A stretch of 64,000 nt of DNA from Pseudomonas guangdongensis (lineage in GTDB: Bacteria > Pseudomonadota > Gammaproteobacteria > Pseudomonadales > Pseudomonadaceae), in assembly GCF_900105885.1 (NCBI RefSeq), contig NZ_LT629780.1, positions 1,984,001-2,048,000 of the forward strand, read 5' to 3'. The translations under genes and the position numbers were made by a program. This document shows, piece by piece, positions 51,937-59,418 of this stretch (position 1 is its first letter; each line of letters opens with the position of its first letter). The notes under the pieces were generated by a model. That model searched no databases and had not been told where the DNA came from. It worked only from the letters and a program-made list of their open reading frames with translations.

Positions 51937-53100
51937 ATGCCCATCAAGGTTGAAGACTATTACGACCGCGCGACCTTCCAGCGCATGAAGACGTTCGCCG
52001 ATCAGAAGGAAACCCCCTTCGTGCTGATCGACACCGCGATCATCGACAAGGCCTACGACGACCTGCGCGCCGGCTTCGAGTTCGCCAGCGTCTACTACGC
52101 GGTCAAGGCCAACCCGGCGGTGGAGATCATCGACCTGCTCAAGGAGAAGGGCTCGAACTTCGACATCGCCTCGATCTACGAGCTGGACAAGGTGATGAGC
52201 CGCGGCGTCGGCCCGGAGCGCATCAGCTACGGCAACACCATCAAGAAGTCCAAGGACATCCGCTACTTCTACGACAAGGGCGTGCGCCTGTTCGCCACCG
52301 ACTCGGAAGCCGACCTGCGCAACATCGCCAAGGCCGCGCCGGGCTCCAAGGTCTACGTGCGCATCCTCACCGAAGGCTCGACCACCGCCGACTGGCCGCT
52401 GTCGCGCAAGTTCGGCTGCCAGACCGACATGGCCATGGACCTGCTGATCCTCGCCCGCGACCTGGGCCTGGTGCCCTACGGCGTGTCCTTCCACGTCGGC
52501 AGCCAGCAGCGCGACATCTCCGTGTGGGACGCGGCCATCGCCAAGGTCAAGGTGATCTTCGAGCGCCTGAAGGAAGAAGACGGCATCGAGCTGAAGATGA
52601 TCAACATGGGTGGTGGCTTCCCGGCCAACTACATCACCCGCACCAACAGCCTGGAAACCTACGCGGAAGAGATCATCCGCTTCCTCAAGGAAGACTTCGG
52701 CGACGACCTGCCGGAAATCATCCTTGAGCCCGGCCGCTCGCTGATCGCCAACGCCGGCATCCTGGTCAGCGAAGTGGTGCTGGTGGCGCGCAAGTCGCGC
52801 ACCGCCGTGGAGCGCTGGGTGTACACCGACGTGGGCAAGTTCTCCGGCCTGATCGAAACCATGGACGAGTCGATCAAGTTCCCGATCTGGACCGAGAAGA
52901 AGGGCGAGATGGAAGAAGTCGTCATCGCCGGCCCGACCTGCGACAGCGCCGACATCATGTACGAGCACTACAAGTACGGCCTGCCGCTGAACCTGGCCAT
53001 CGGCGACCGCCTGTACTGGCTGTCCACCGGCGCCTACACCACCAGCTACAGCGCGGTGGAGTTCAACGGCTTCCCGCCGCTGAAGGCCTACTACATCTAA
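51937..53100 (+). CDS. speC: ornithine decarboxylase (group IV, PLP)
   Basis: Makes putrescine from ornithine. The 387-residue protein belongs to the alanine-racemase-fold decarboxylases: the PLP lysine is in YYAVKANPAVEIIDLL (Lys57), the glycine loop in INMGGGFPANYITR, ILEPGRSLIANAGILVSEV binds phosphate, and the catalytic cysteine and aspartate are in GPTCDSADIMYE (Cys about 335). The eukaryote-type size distinguishes it from the large E. coli SpeC. The ATG at 51937 with GGAG nine bases upstream is preferred over a TTG at 51922. A rho-independent terminator follows. Confidence 0.95.
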   Translation: MPIKVEDYYDRATFQRMKTFADQKETPFVLIDTAIIDKAYDDLRAGFEFASVYYAVKANPAVEIIDLLKEKGSNFDIASIYELDKVMSRGVGPERISYGNTIKKSKDIRYFYDKGVRLFATDSEADLRNIAKAAPGSKVYVRILTEGSTTADWPLSRKFGCQTDMAMDLLILARDLGLVPYGVSFHVGSQQRDISVWDAAIAKVKVIFERLKEEDGIELKMINMGGGFPANYITRTNSLETYAEEIIRFLKEDFGDDLPEIILEPGRSLIANAGILVSEVVLVARKSRTAVERWVYTDVGKFSGLIETMDESIKFPIWTEKKGEMEEVVIAGPTCDSADIMYEHYKYGLPLNLAIGDRLYWLSTGAYTTSYSAVEFNGFPPLKAYYI

Positions 53101-53121
53101 GTCGCCCTGCGCCCTGGATGA

Positions 53122-53151
53122 AAAAACGCCGCGACCTGTCGCGGCGTTTTT
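53122..53151. terminator. bidirectional rho-independent terminator
   Basis: A 13-bp stem AAAAACGCCGCGA (53122-53134) with TCGCGGCGTTTTT (53139-53151), loop CCTG. It ends speC on the plus strand and the reductase operon on the minus strand. Confidence 0.9.
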
Positions 53152-53191
53152 GTCTGTGCCGTTCGGCCGTGGCTGGCGGGCGTGCCGCCGT

Positions 53192-54682
53192 TCAGTACAG
53201 GTCGCGGCGGTAGCGCCCGGCCTCGCGCAGGCGCTCCACCTCGGCCGCGCCGAGCAGGCCATGCAGCAGGGCGTCCACTTCGCGGCCCATGCCCCGCAGG
53301 CTGCCGCAGACCAGCAGGGTCGCGCCGCGCCCGATCCAGGCGCGCAGCTCGTCGGCGGCGTCGCGCAGCCGGTGCTGCACATAGACCGGCGTGTCGCCGT
53401 CGCGGGAGAAGGCCAGGTCGAGGCGGGCCAGATGGCCGCTGTCCCGCCAGCGTTCCAGTTCCTCGGCGAAAGGACGGTCGTGGGCGGCGTTGCGCTCGCC
53501 GAACAGCAGCCAGTGGCCGTGCTGGCCGAGCCGCTGGCGCTCGCGCAGGTGGGCGCGCAGGCTGGCCAGGCCGCTGCCGTTGCCGATCAGGATCAGCGGG
53601 CCGCAGTCGCCGGGCAGGCGGAAGGCCGGGTTGGCGCGGATGCGCAGGTCGATGGTCGCGCCCGGCGCGGCCTGCCGGCACAGCCAGCCGGAGGCGAGGC
53701 CGAGGCGTTCGTCGGTGTGCCGCACCTGGCGGACCAGCAGCTCCAGGCCGCCGTCGACGGGCAGCGAGGCGATGGAGTAGGCGCGGTGGGCGAGTCGCGG
53801 CAGACGCTCCAGCAGTTGCTCGTGGCTCAGGCCGTGCAGCTCGCCAGGCTCGTCCGGCAACTGGCGGCGGCTCAGCGCCTCGCTCAGCGTGCCGCCGTCG
53901 GCCAGCGGCGCGGCGCCCTCCAGCTGCAGGGCGGCGAGCAGGGCGGCGACCCGCTCGGCGGGCTGGCGCGGGCCGATCTCGGCGATGTCGCCGGCCTGCC
54001 AGTCCGGCGTGCCGCTGGCGGGTGTCAGGTGCAGGTGGAACAGGGGCGCGCCCTGGCTGCCGGGGTTCAGGCAGCGGCGCCGGGTCAGGCGCCAGGACTG
54101 GTAGTCGGCGCCCTGCCAGTCGCTGAACTCGGCGTGGCCGGCCAGCTGGCCGAGCTGCTGCTGCCAGTGGCGCAGCACCGCCGGATCGGCGCCGTCGGCT
54201 TCCAGGCGGTCGAACAGTGGCGTGGCGCCGCGTGCCCGCAGATGCCGGTCGAGCTGCCGGGCAAAGGCGCAGAACCGCGGGTACTGGCGGTCGCCCAGGC
54301 CGAGCAGGGCGTATTCCAGGCTGCGCAGGTCGAGGCCGGGCTGCTGCAGGCGCTGGGCGAAGCGCGCGGCATGGTCGGGCGCCTCGCCGTCGCCGTAGGT
54401 GCTGGCCACCAGCAGCAGGCGTGGCGGCGGGCTTGCCAGATCGAGCGCTTCCAGCGGCACGGCGCGGGCGGGCAGGCCGGCGCTGCTGAGCTGCGCGGCG
54501 CTGCGTTCGGCGATGGCCCGCGCCTGGCCGCCCTGGCTGGCATAGGCGACCGGCAGGTGGTCGGCGCCGGCAGCCGTGACCCGTCCGGCCCGCCAGCCGC
54601 GCCAGGCCTGCAGGCAGATGCCCAGCCAGGCCAGCACGACGAGTGCGGCCCAGACGGTGCGGGACGGTTCGGGCCAGGGCAT
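53192..54682 (-). CDS. membrane-anchored flavodoxin/NADPH reductase (sulfite-reductase flavoprotein-like)
   Basis: A 496-residue diflavin reductase. One N-terminal membrane helix (VWAALVVLAWLGICLQAW) anchors it with the rest in the cytoplasm. A flavodoxin domain follows (VAYASQGGQARAIAE, ASTYGDGEAPDHAARF, LGLGDRQYPRFCAFARQLD), then an FAD domain with HRAYSIASLPV, and an NADPH domain with LILIGNGSGLASLRAHL and LLVCGSLRGMGREVDALL. Architecture matches cytochrome P450 reductase or CysJ, but the membrane anchor and the TonB/PepSY neighbourhood point to electron delivery for ferric-siderophore reduction. That role is inference. Its ATG overlaps the DUF4198 stop by one base (TGATG). Confidence 0.85.
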   Translation of the reverse strand: MPWPEPSRTVWAALVVLAWLGICLQAWRGWRAGRVTAAGADHLPVAYASQGGQARAIAERSAAQLSSAGLPARAVPLEALDLASPPPRLLLVASTYGDGEAPDHAARFAQRLQQPGLDLRSLEYALLGLGDRQYPRFCAFARQLDRHLRARGATPLFDRLEADGADPAVLRHWQQQLGQLAGHAEFSDWQGADYQSWRLTRRRCLNPGSQGAPLFHLHLTPASGTPDWQAGDIAEIGPRQPAERVAALLAALQLEGAAPLADGGTLSEALSRRQLPDEPGELHGLSHEQLLERLPRLAHRAYSIASLPVDGGLELLVRQVRHTDERLGLASGWLCRQAAPGATIDLRIRANPAFRLPGDCGPLILIGNGSGLASLRAHLRERQRLGQHGHWLLFGERNAAHDRPFAEELERWRDSGHLARLDLAFSRDGDTPVYVQHRLRDAADELRAWIGRGATLLVCGSLRGMGREVDALLHGLLGAAEVERLREAGRYRRDLY

Positions 54683-55599
54683 CAGGGCGCCAGCACTTCC
54701 AGGGTCGCGCTATAGGTCGCGCGGCGCTCGGTGGCCGGCTGGGCGACGCCTTCCCGGCTGCTCAGTTCGGCTTCCAGCCAGTACATGCCGGCCGCCGGCC
54801 AGGTGATGGCGACCTTGCCGGCGGCATCGGTCTTCGCCTTGATCTCGCCGGTGGCGTCGCGGTAGCGGTTGCCGCCGGGGATCACGGTGACGTCCACGTC
54901 CCTGGCCGGCTTGCCGTCGATCAGGAAGGCGAACTCGGCGGCTTCGCCGGCGAACAGGTCGTTGGGGTGGGTGACCGGCACCAGCTCCAGGCCCTGGTTG
55001 CTGGGCTTGAGGACGGTGGCGGTGGGCTGGCCGGCGGTGACGAAGGTCTCCATGCGGTTGCTGGTCTGGATCACCCGCAGCTCCGCGGCGTCGGCCGGGA
55101 CGGCCTTGTGCAGGTCCTCGGCCTTGCCCATCCAGCGCCGGCGCTCCTCGCCGTCCTTCCAGGTGGCCATCAGGCCGCCGCCGGCCACCGCCAGCTTGTA
55201 GGTGCCCTTCTGGGTCAGGTGCACATCGAAGGTGCTGCGGTAGCGGCCGACGCTGCCGTTCTCGGCCTTGATCTCGCTGCCGTCGGGGGCCAGCACCAGC
55301 AGTTTGTTGGCCGGGCGGCGCATCGGCGGCTGCGCCGGCTTGCCGTCGGCGCCGGCCTGCGGGGCGCGGGGGGCGAGCTGCAGCGGCTGGCCGATGCCTT
55401 CCAGTTGCAGCGGGAAGTGCTCGAAGTAGAACAGGTCGTTGGACACTGCGGCGTCCACGGTGACCCACGGGTCCTCGCCGGACAGCACGGTGGCCGAGGG
55501 CAGCATCCAGGCGCGATGGGCCTGGGCGGACAGCGGCAGGCAGACGGCGAGGGCCAGGGCGGCCCACTTGAACAGCGGTTTGTTGAGCAGCGGTTGCAT
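54682..55599 (-). CDS. DUF4198 domain periplasmic protein
   Basis: A 305-residue exported protein. The signal reads FKWAALALAVCLPLSAQAHRAW, with cleavage after AQA. The mature domain starts with HRAWMLPSATVLSGEDPWVT, the typical opening of DUF4198, a beta-sandwich family often found next to nickel, cobalt and iron transport genes. A second beta domain follows (AEFAFLIDGKPARDVDVTVI, AITWPAAGMYWLEAEL). The histidine right after the signal cleavage could bind a metal, as proposed for related NikK/CbtJ-like proteins. It lies 15 bases after the DUF2271 gene. Confidence 0.85.
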   Translation of the reverse strand: MQPLLNKPLFKWAALALAVCLPLSAQAHRAWMLPSATVLSGEDPWVTVDAAVSNDLFYFEHFPLQLEGIGQPLQLAPRAPQAGADGKPAQPPMRRPANKLLVLAPDGSEIKAENGSVGRYRSTFDVHLTQKGTYKLAVAGGGLMATWKDGEERRRWMGKAEDLHKAVPADAAELRVIQTSNRMETFVTAGQPTATVLKPSNQGLELVPVTHPNDLFAGEAAEFAFLIDGKPARDVDVTVIPGGNRYRDATGEIKAKTDAAGKVAITWPAAGMYWLEAELSSREGVAQPATERRATYSATLEVLAP

Positions 55600-55614
55600 G
55601 ACGGCTTCCTTGGG

Positions 55615-56127
55615 TCAGGGGTTGAGCTGGAGGGTGACGGTGCCCAGTTCGGTCTTGCCCTGGGCCTGATGGTGCGCGCTCTGTTGCGGCGGCCAGCTGA
55701 ACGGCACGCGCAGCAGTTCGCGGCCGCCGACTTCGCGGGCCGCCTCGACCACCAGGCGGTACTCTCCGGCCGGCAGATCCTGCAGGCGCGGATCGTCGCC
55801 GGCGAAGCTCAGGCGATGAGTGCCGACCGCGCGGGTTGCGCCGCTGATGCCGTCGGCCGGCAGCTCCAGGCCGCGGCCGCTGCGCCGCCACCACTGGCGC
55901 AGGTCCTTGAGCCACTTCTCGCCTTCCTTGTCCTTCATCTTCAGGTCGTACCAGACCGCCAGGTCGGCGACGTGCTGCTGGTCGGGCTTTTCCAGCCAGA
56001 GGGCGACGTAGGGGCGGTGGTACTCGGCGACGTCGAGGCGGGGAATCTCCACCTCGACGGTCAGGTCGGCGGCGAAGGCCGGCGCGGCGAGCAGCGAGCA
56101 GAGCGGGAGGAGCAGGCGTGGGCGCAT
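55615..56127 (-). CDS. DUF2271 domain periplasmic protein
   Basis: A 170-residue exported protein with a Sec signal (RPRLLLPLCSLLAAPAFA) followed by LTVEVEIPRLDVAEYHRPYV and AVWYDLKMKDKEGEKWLKDL, the DUF2271 pattern. The family is regularly encoded with PepSY and flavodoxin-reductase genes in iron-related clusters. Its biochemical role is unknown. It starts 11 bases after the PepSY gene stop, so the four minus-strand genes form one likely transcript. Confidence 0.83.
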   Translation of the reverse strand: MRPRLLLPLCSLLAAPAFAADLTVEVEIPRLDVAEYHRPYVALWLEKPDQQHVADLAVWYDLKMKDKEGEKWLKDLRQWWRRSGRGLELPADGISGATRAVGTHRLSFAGDDPRLQDLPAGEYRLVVEAAREVGGRELLRVPFSWPPQQSAHHQAQGKTELGTVTLQLNP

Positions 56128-56138
56128 GGGGCGATCCT

Positions 56139-56738
56139 TCAGTGGATGAACAGCAGGGCGAGCAGCACGGGCAGCAGCAGGCCCAGGCCGGTGAGCGGCC
56201 AGGTGGTCGGCCGGGCCTGGGCCTGGCGCTGGAGCAGCAGCAGTCCGGTGAGGCTGAAGATCACGCAGACCGCGGCGAAGATGTCGATGAACCCGCTCCA
56301 GGCCGTGCCGGTGTGGCGGCCCTTGTGCAGGTCGTTGAAGTAGGCGATCCAGCCACGGTCGGTGTCCTCGTATTCCAGCGCGCCGGACTCGATGTCCAGG
56401 CTCAGCCAGGCGTCGCCGCCGGGGCGCGGCAGGCCGATGTACAGCTCGCCGTCGCTCCATTCGGCCTCGCGGCCGTCCAGGCGGATGTCCAGTTGCTCCT
56501 CCAGCCAGGCCTGCAGCGCGTCCGGCAGGCCTGCCTCGTGGGCCTCGGCGAGCAGGGCGGCGTGCAGCGCCTCGGGTAGCTGCGCCGTGCGGTTTTCCAC
56601 CTGCGGGCGGCTTTCGATTTGCGCGGCGTGGTTGAGGGTGATGCCGGTGACGGCGAACAGCAGCATGCCGGCCAGGCACAGCGCGGAGCTGATCCAGTGC
56701 CATTGGCGGAGGGTACCGAGCCGGGGAGTGCGAGGCAT
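56139..56738 (-). CDS. PepSY-associated membrane protein
   Basis: A 199-residue protein with an N-terminal helix (WISSALCLAGMLLFAVTGITLNHA) and two C-terminal helices (FIDIFAAVCVIFSLTGLLLL, LTGLGLLLPVLLALLFIH), with a periplasmic PepSY-like part between (LEEQLDIRLDGREAEWSDGE, WIAYFNDLHKGRHTGTAWS). The HTG and HKGRH residues are typical of PepSY-TM proteins that may carry heme. It is the first gene of the minus-strand reductase set. The ATG at 56738 has AGGA seven bases upstream and is preferred over the GTG at 56753. Confidence 0.85.
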   Translation of the reverse strand: MPRTPRLGTLRQWHWISSALCLAGMLLFAVTGITLNHAAQIESRPQVENRTAQLPEALHAALLAEAHEAGLPDALQAWLEEQLDIRLDGREAEWSDGELYIGLPRPGGDAWLSLDIESGALEYEDTDRGWIAYFNDLHKGRHTGTAWSGFIDIFAAVCVIFSLTGLLLLQRQAQARPTTWPLTGLGLLLPVLLALLFIH

Positions 56739-56878
56739 GGAGCGGTCCTGCACGGAGAGGGTGGGAGGGTCTGGCGGGGGATTCTATTGGCTCTTCGCGC
56801 TGTGTGCGAAAAATTTACCAATAATATACGTTCGCGTTTAAGGCCTGGCCCGCCGGGCGGCGGGCCAGGTGTTCAGGC

Positions 56879-59104
56879 TCAGAAGTCGACGGTGGCGGAC
56901 AGCCAGAGGCGACGGCCTTCTTCCAGGGTGCCGGTGGTGGCGGCAGCGCTCTGGATGTAGTCGGAGGCCCAGTCGGTGCTGCCGGTGTTGGTGACGTAGC
57001 GCTTGCCTTCGAGGAAATCCTTGTCCAGCAGGTTGTAGATGCTGGCGTTCAGGGTCACGTTGTCGGCGGCCTTGAACGAGGCGCCGAGGTGGAACACCTC
57101 GTAGGCCTTGAGATCGCCGGCCGCATCCTGAAGGGCCTTGTTGGCGGCGGTCAGGTTGGCGTAGCGGTTGGTGAAGCGGGTGCGCTCGCTGCGGTACTCG
57201 CCCTTGAGCCACAGGGCCAGACGCTCGGTGGCCTGCCAGTCGAGGCTGGCGTTGAGCATGTGGCGCGGAGTGTTGGTCAGCGGGGCGCCCTTGTCGGCAC
57301 CGCTCTGCTGCTCGCTGTCGCTGAAGGTGTAGTTGCCGCTCAGGCTCCAGCGCGGGGCGAACTGCCAGCGCCCGGCCACTTCGACGCCCTGGGTGACGGC
57401 CTCGCCGATATTCACGCTCTGGCCGAAGCTTTCCTGGGTGAAGCCGCTGCCGTAACTGACGCAGCCCGGTTGGTTGGGGTTGGCGGTGTAGAAGCAGTTG
57501 GGCAGCGGCGCGCCGTCGTCGATCTTGTCCTGGAACTTGTTGTGGAACAGGGTGACGTTGGCGTTGAAGCCGGCGAGGTTGTCGAAGTAGGCGCCGAACT
57601 CGGTGTTGGTGGTGGTTTCCGGCTCCAGGTGCGGACTGCCGATGGTCAGGGTGCGACCCTGGGCGGTCACGCCACTGATGCCGTCGTGCAACTGGTTGAG
57701 GCTCGGCGTCTTGTAGCCGCGGCTGACGCCGCCCTTGAGGGTCCAGTTGTCGTTGGTGTTCCACACCAGGTAGGCGCGCGGGCTGACGTGGCCGCCGAAG
57801 GCCTCGTGGTCTTCGTAGCGGGCGCCGAGGGTCAGGGCCAGGTCGTCGCGCAAGCGCCACTCGTCCTCGGCGAACAGGGCCCAGGAGGTCTGCTGGAACT
57901 TGTCCGAGGCGATGCCGTCGATCACTTCGGCGTCCCAGTACTGGCCGCCGAGGGTGGCGATATGGTGCTCGCCGAGCGGTGCGACCAGCTTGCTGTCGAA
58001 GATCAGGTCGGTGGACTTGAGCTCGCGGTCGGCGCCGCCGACGATCGATGGGTAACCGGTGTAAGCGCGGCCCACGGTGCCGGGGATGCTGCGGCCGATG
58101 GTTTCGGTGGTGTTGTGGGTCAGGCTGCTGTCCAGGGTGCCGACGGGCAGGCGTGCGGTATGACCGACCACGAACTGGTCGCGCTCGAAGCGCAGTTCGT
58201 CCTTGTAGCCGTTGGCCACGGTCGGTGCGTCCGTGGTGCAGCCGGCGGTGGCGCTGCCGCCGGTCTTGCCGTCGAGGTTGCCGAGCTGGCAGTCGTCGTT
58301 GTTGTAGACCTGGCGGCCGAGTTCGGCATCCAGATAGAAGTCGTGGTCTTCGTGCGGGGTCAGGCTCAGGCGTGCGCCGAAGGTGTTGTTGCGGCCCTCG
58401 ACCGGGGCCGCGCCGCGCTTGCTCACGGTGCTGTCGTTGTCGAAGCTCAGGTCCGACTCGCCGCGGTCGTACAGGCTGCCGCGCACGGCCAGGCCGAGCA
58501 GGCCGTCAATCAGCGGGCCGCTGGCGTACAGACTGCTCTTGCTGGCTTCGCCGTAGTCGCGGTTTTCCTGGAAGGTGTGGTCGACACTGACCGAGCCGCT
58601 CCACTGGTCGGCGACCTTCTTGGTGATGATGTTGACCACCCCGCCCATGGCGTCGGAGCCATACAGGGTGGACATCGGCCCGCGGATCACCTCGATGCGT
58701 TCGATAGCCGACATCGGCGGCATGAAGCTGGTCGAGGTTTCGTTGAAGCCGTTGGGGGTGACGTTGCCGGCGGTGTTCTGCCGGCGGCCGTCGATGAGGA
58801 TCAGGGTGTATTCGCTGGGCAGGCCGCGGATGCTGATGTTCAGGCCGCCGGTCTTGCCGGTGCCCTGGCGCACGTCCACGCCTTCGACGTCCTCCAGGGC
58901 CTGGGCCAGGTTGGCATAGCGCTTTTTGCGCAGGTCTTCCTGGCCGATCACGCTGATGCTGGCCGGCGCGTCGGTGACCTTCTGCTCGAAGCCGGCGGCG
59001 CTGACCACCACGTTGTCGAGCTGGACCGGAGCTTGCTCGGCCAGAGCGGCCTGGCTGCAGCAGGCAATGGCGATGGCAAGGGCGGAGCGGGAGGGCAGGG
59101 ACAT
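56879..59104 (-). CDS. TonB-dependent outer-membrane receptor (catecholate/CirA-like)
   Basis: A 741-residue outer-membrane gated channel. The signal MSLPSRSALAIAIACCSQAALA is followed by a TonB box-like DNVVVSA, then the plug domain (ASISVIGQEDL, GLNISIRGLPSEYTLILIDG, PMSTLYGSDAMGGVVNIITK) and a 22-strand barrel ending in RLWLSATVDF with the C-terminal Phe required for assembly. It resembles FepA/CirA/BfrA-type siderophore receptors; the ligand cannot be read from sequence. It diverges from piuA with a Fur-like box upstream of each gene, and precedes the PepSY reductase genes on the same strand by about 140 bases. Confidence 0.9.
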   Translation of the reverse strand: MSLPSRSALAIAIACCSQAALAEQAPVQLDNVVVSAAGFEQKVTDAPASISVIGQEDLRKKRYANLAQALEDVEGVDVRQGTGKTGGLNISIRGLPSEYTLILIDGRRQNTAGNVTPNGFNETSTSFMPPMSAIERIEVIRGPMSTLYGSDAMGGVVNIITKKVADQWSGSVSVDHTFQENRDYGEASKSSLYASGPLIDGLLGLAVRGSLYDRGESDLSFDNDSTVSKRGAAPVEGRNNTFGARLSLTPHEDHDFYLDAELGRQVYNNDDCQLGNLDGKTGGSATAGCTTDAPTVANGYKDELRFERDQFVVGHTARLPVGTLDSSLTHNTTETIGRSIPGTVGRAYTGYPSIVGGADRELKSTDLIFDSKLVAPLGEHHIATLGGQYWDAEVIDGIASDKFQQTSWALFAEDEWRLRDDLALTLGARYEDHEAFGGHVSPRAYLVWNTNDNWTLKGGVSRGYKTPSLNQLHDGISGVTAQGRTLTIGSPHLEPETTTNTEFGAYFDNLAGFNANVTLFHNKFQDKIDDGAPLPNCFYTANPNQPGCVSYGSGFTQESFGQSVNIGEAVTQGVEVAGRWQFAPRWSLSGNYTFSDSEQQSGADKGAPLTNTPRHMLNASLDWQATERLALWLKGEYRSERTRFTNRYANLTAANKALQDAAGDLKAYEVFHLGASFKAADNVTLNASIYNLLDKDFLEGKRYVTNTGSTDWASDYIQSAAATTGTLEEGRRLWLSATVDF

Positions 59105-59157
59105 GGCGGGCTCGCTTCTTCCTGAAAGATGGTTGCGGATAGATGTGCAGGTGCCAA

Positions 59158-59172
59158 TGGTATGGATTCTCA
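59158..59172. promoter_or_regulatory. Fur-like box upstream of the minus-strand TonB receptor
   Basis: TGGTATGGATTCTCA matches the 7-1-7 Fur consensus (TGATAAT-N-ATTATCA) at 10 of 14 positions and is followed by AAATAAAA. It shares ATTCTCAAATA with the better box in front of piuA, suggesting both receptors answer to iron. Confidence 0.5.
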
Positions 59173-59361
59173 AATAAAAGTCACCTTTTTTACCTTTTGT
59201 TGACGTTGCGTGTGCTTTGGCGGGCTGGCGTATGACCCTGGCCATTGCCTATACCCCTCGGCAGATGGCCTGTAAATGGCTGATGTACAGGCGCGGTGGC
59301 GTCAGTGGGGATCGAGGTTCCCTGCTTTTTGTAAAGTTAATGTAAATTATGTGAGCGGCTA

Positions 59362-59389
59362 TTTACTGATACTAATTCTCAAATAGAAT
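59362..59389 (+). promoter_or_regulatory. piuA promoter with overlapping Fur box
   Basis: TTTACT (-35, 59362-59367) and TAGAAT (-10, 59384-59389) are 16 bases apart. Between and across them, TGATACTAATTCTCA (59367-59381) matches the Fur 7-1-7 consensus at 12 of 14 positions, a good operator placed to block RNA polymerase when iron is plentiful. Confidence 0.65.
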
Positions 59390-59418
59390 CGCCTCCCATT
59401 AAAACGGGAGACATTCTC

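Noticed and set aside
51689..51988. 99-codon plus-strand frame across the speC leader
   Set aside because: It crosses the promoter, terminator hairpin and speC start in another frame; no conserved feature.
57089..59125. 678-codon plus-strand open frame opposite the TonB receptor
   Set aside because: Val/Gly/Ala-rich mirror of the receptor; no domain seen.
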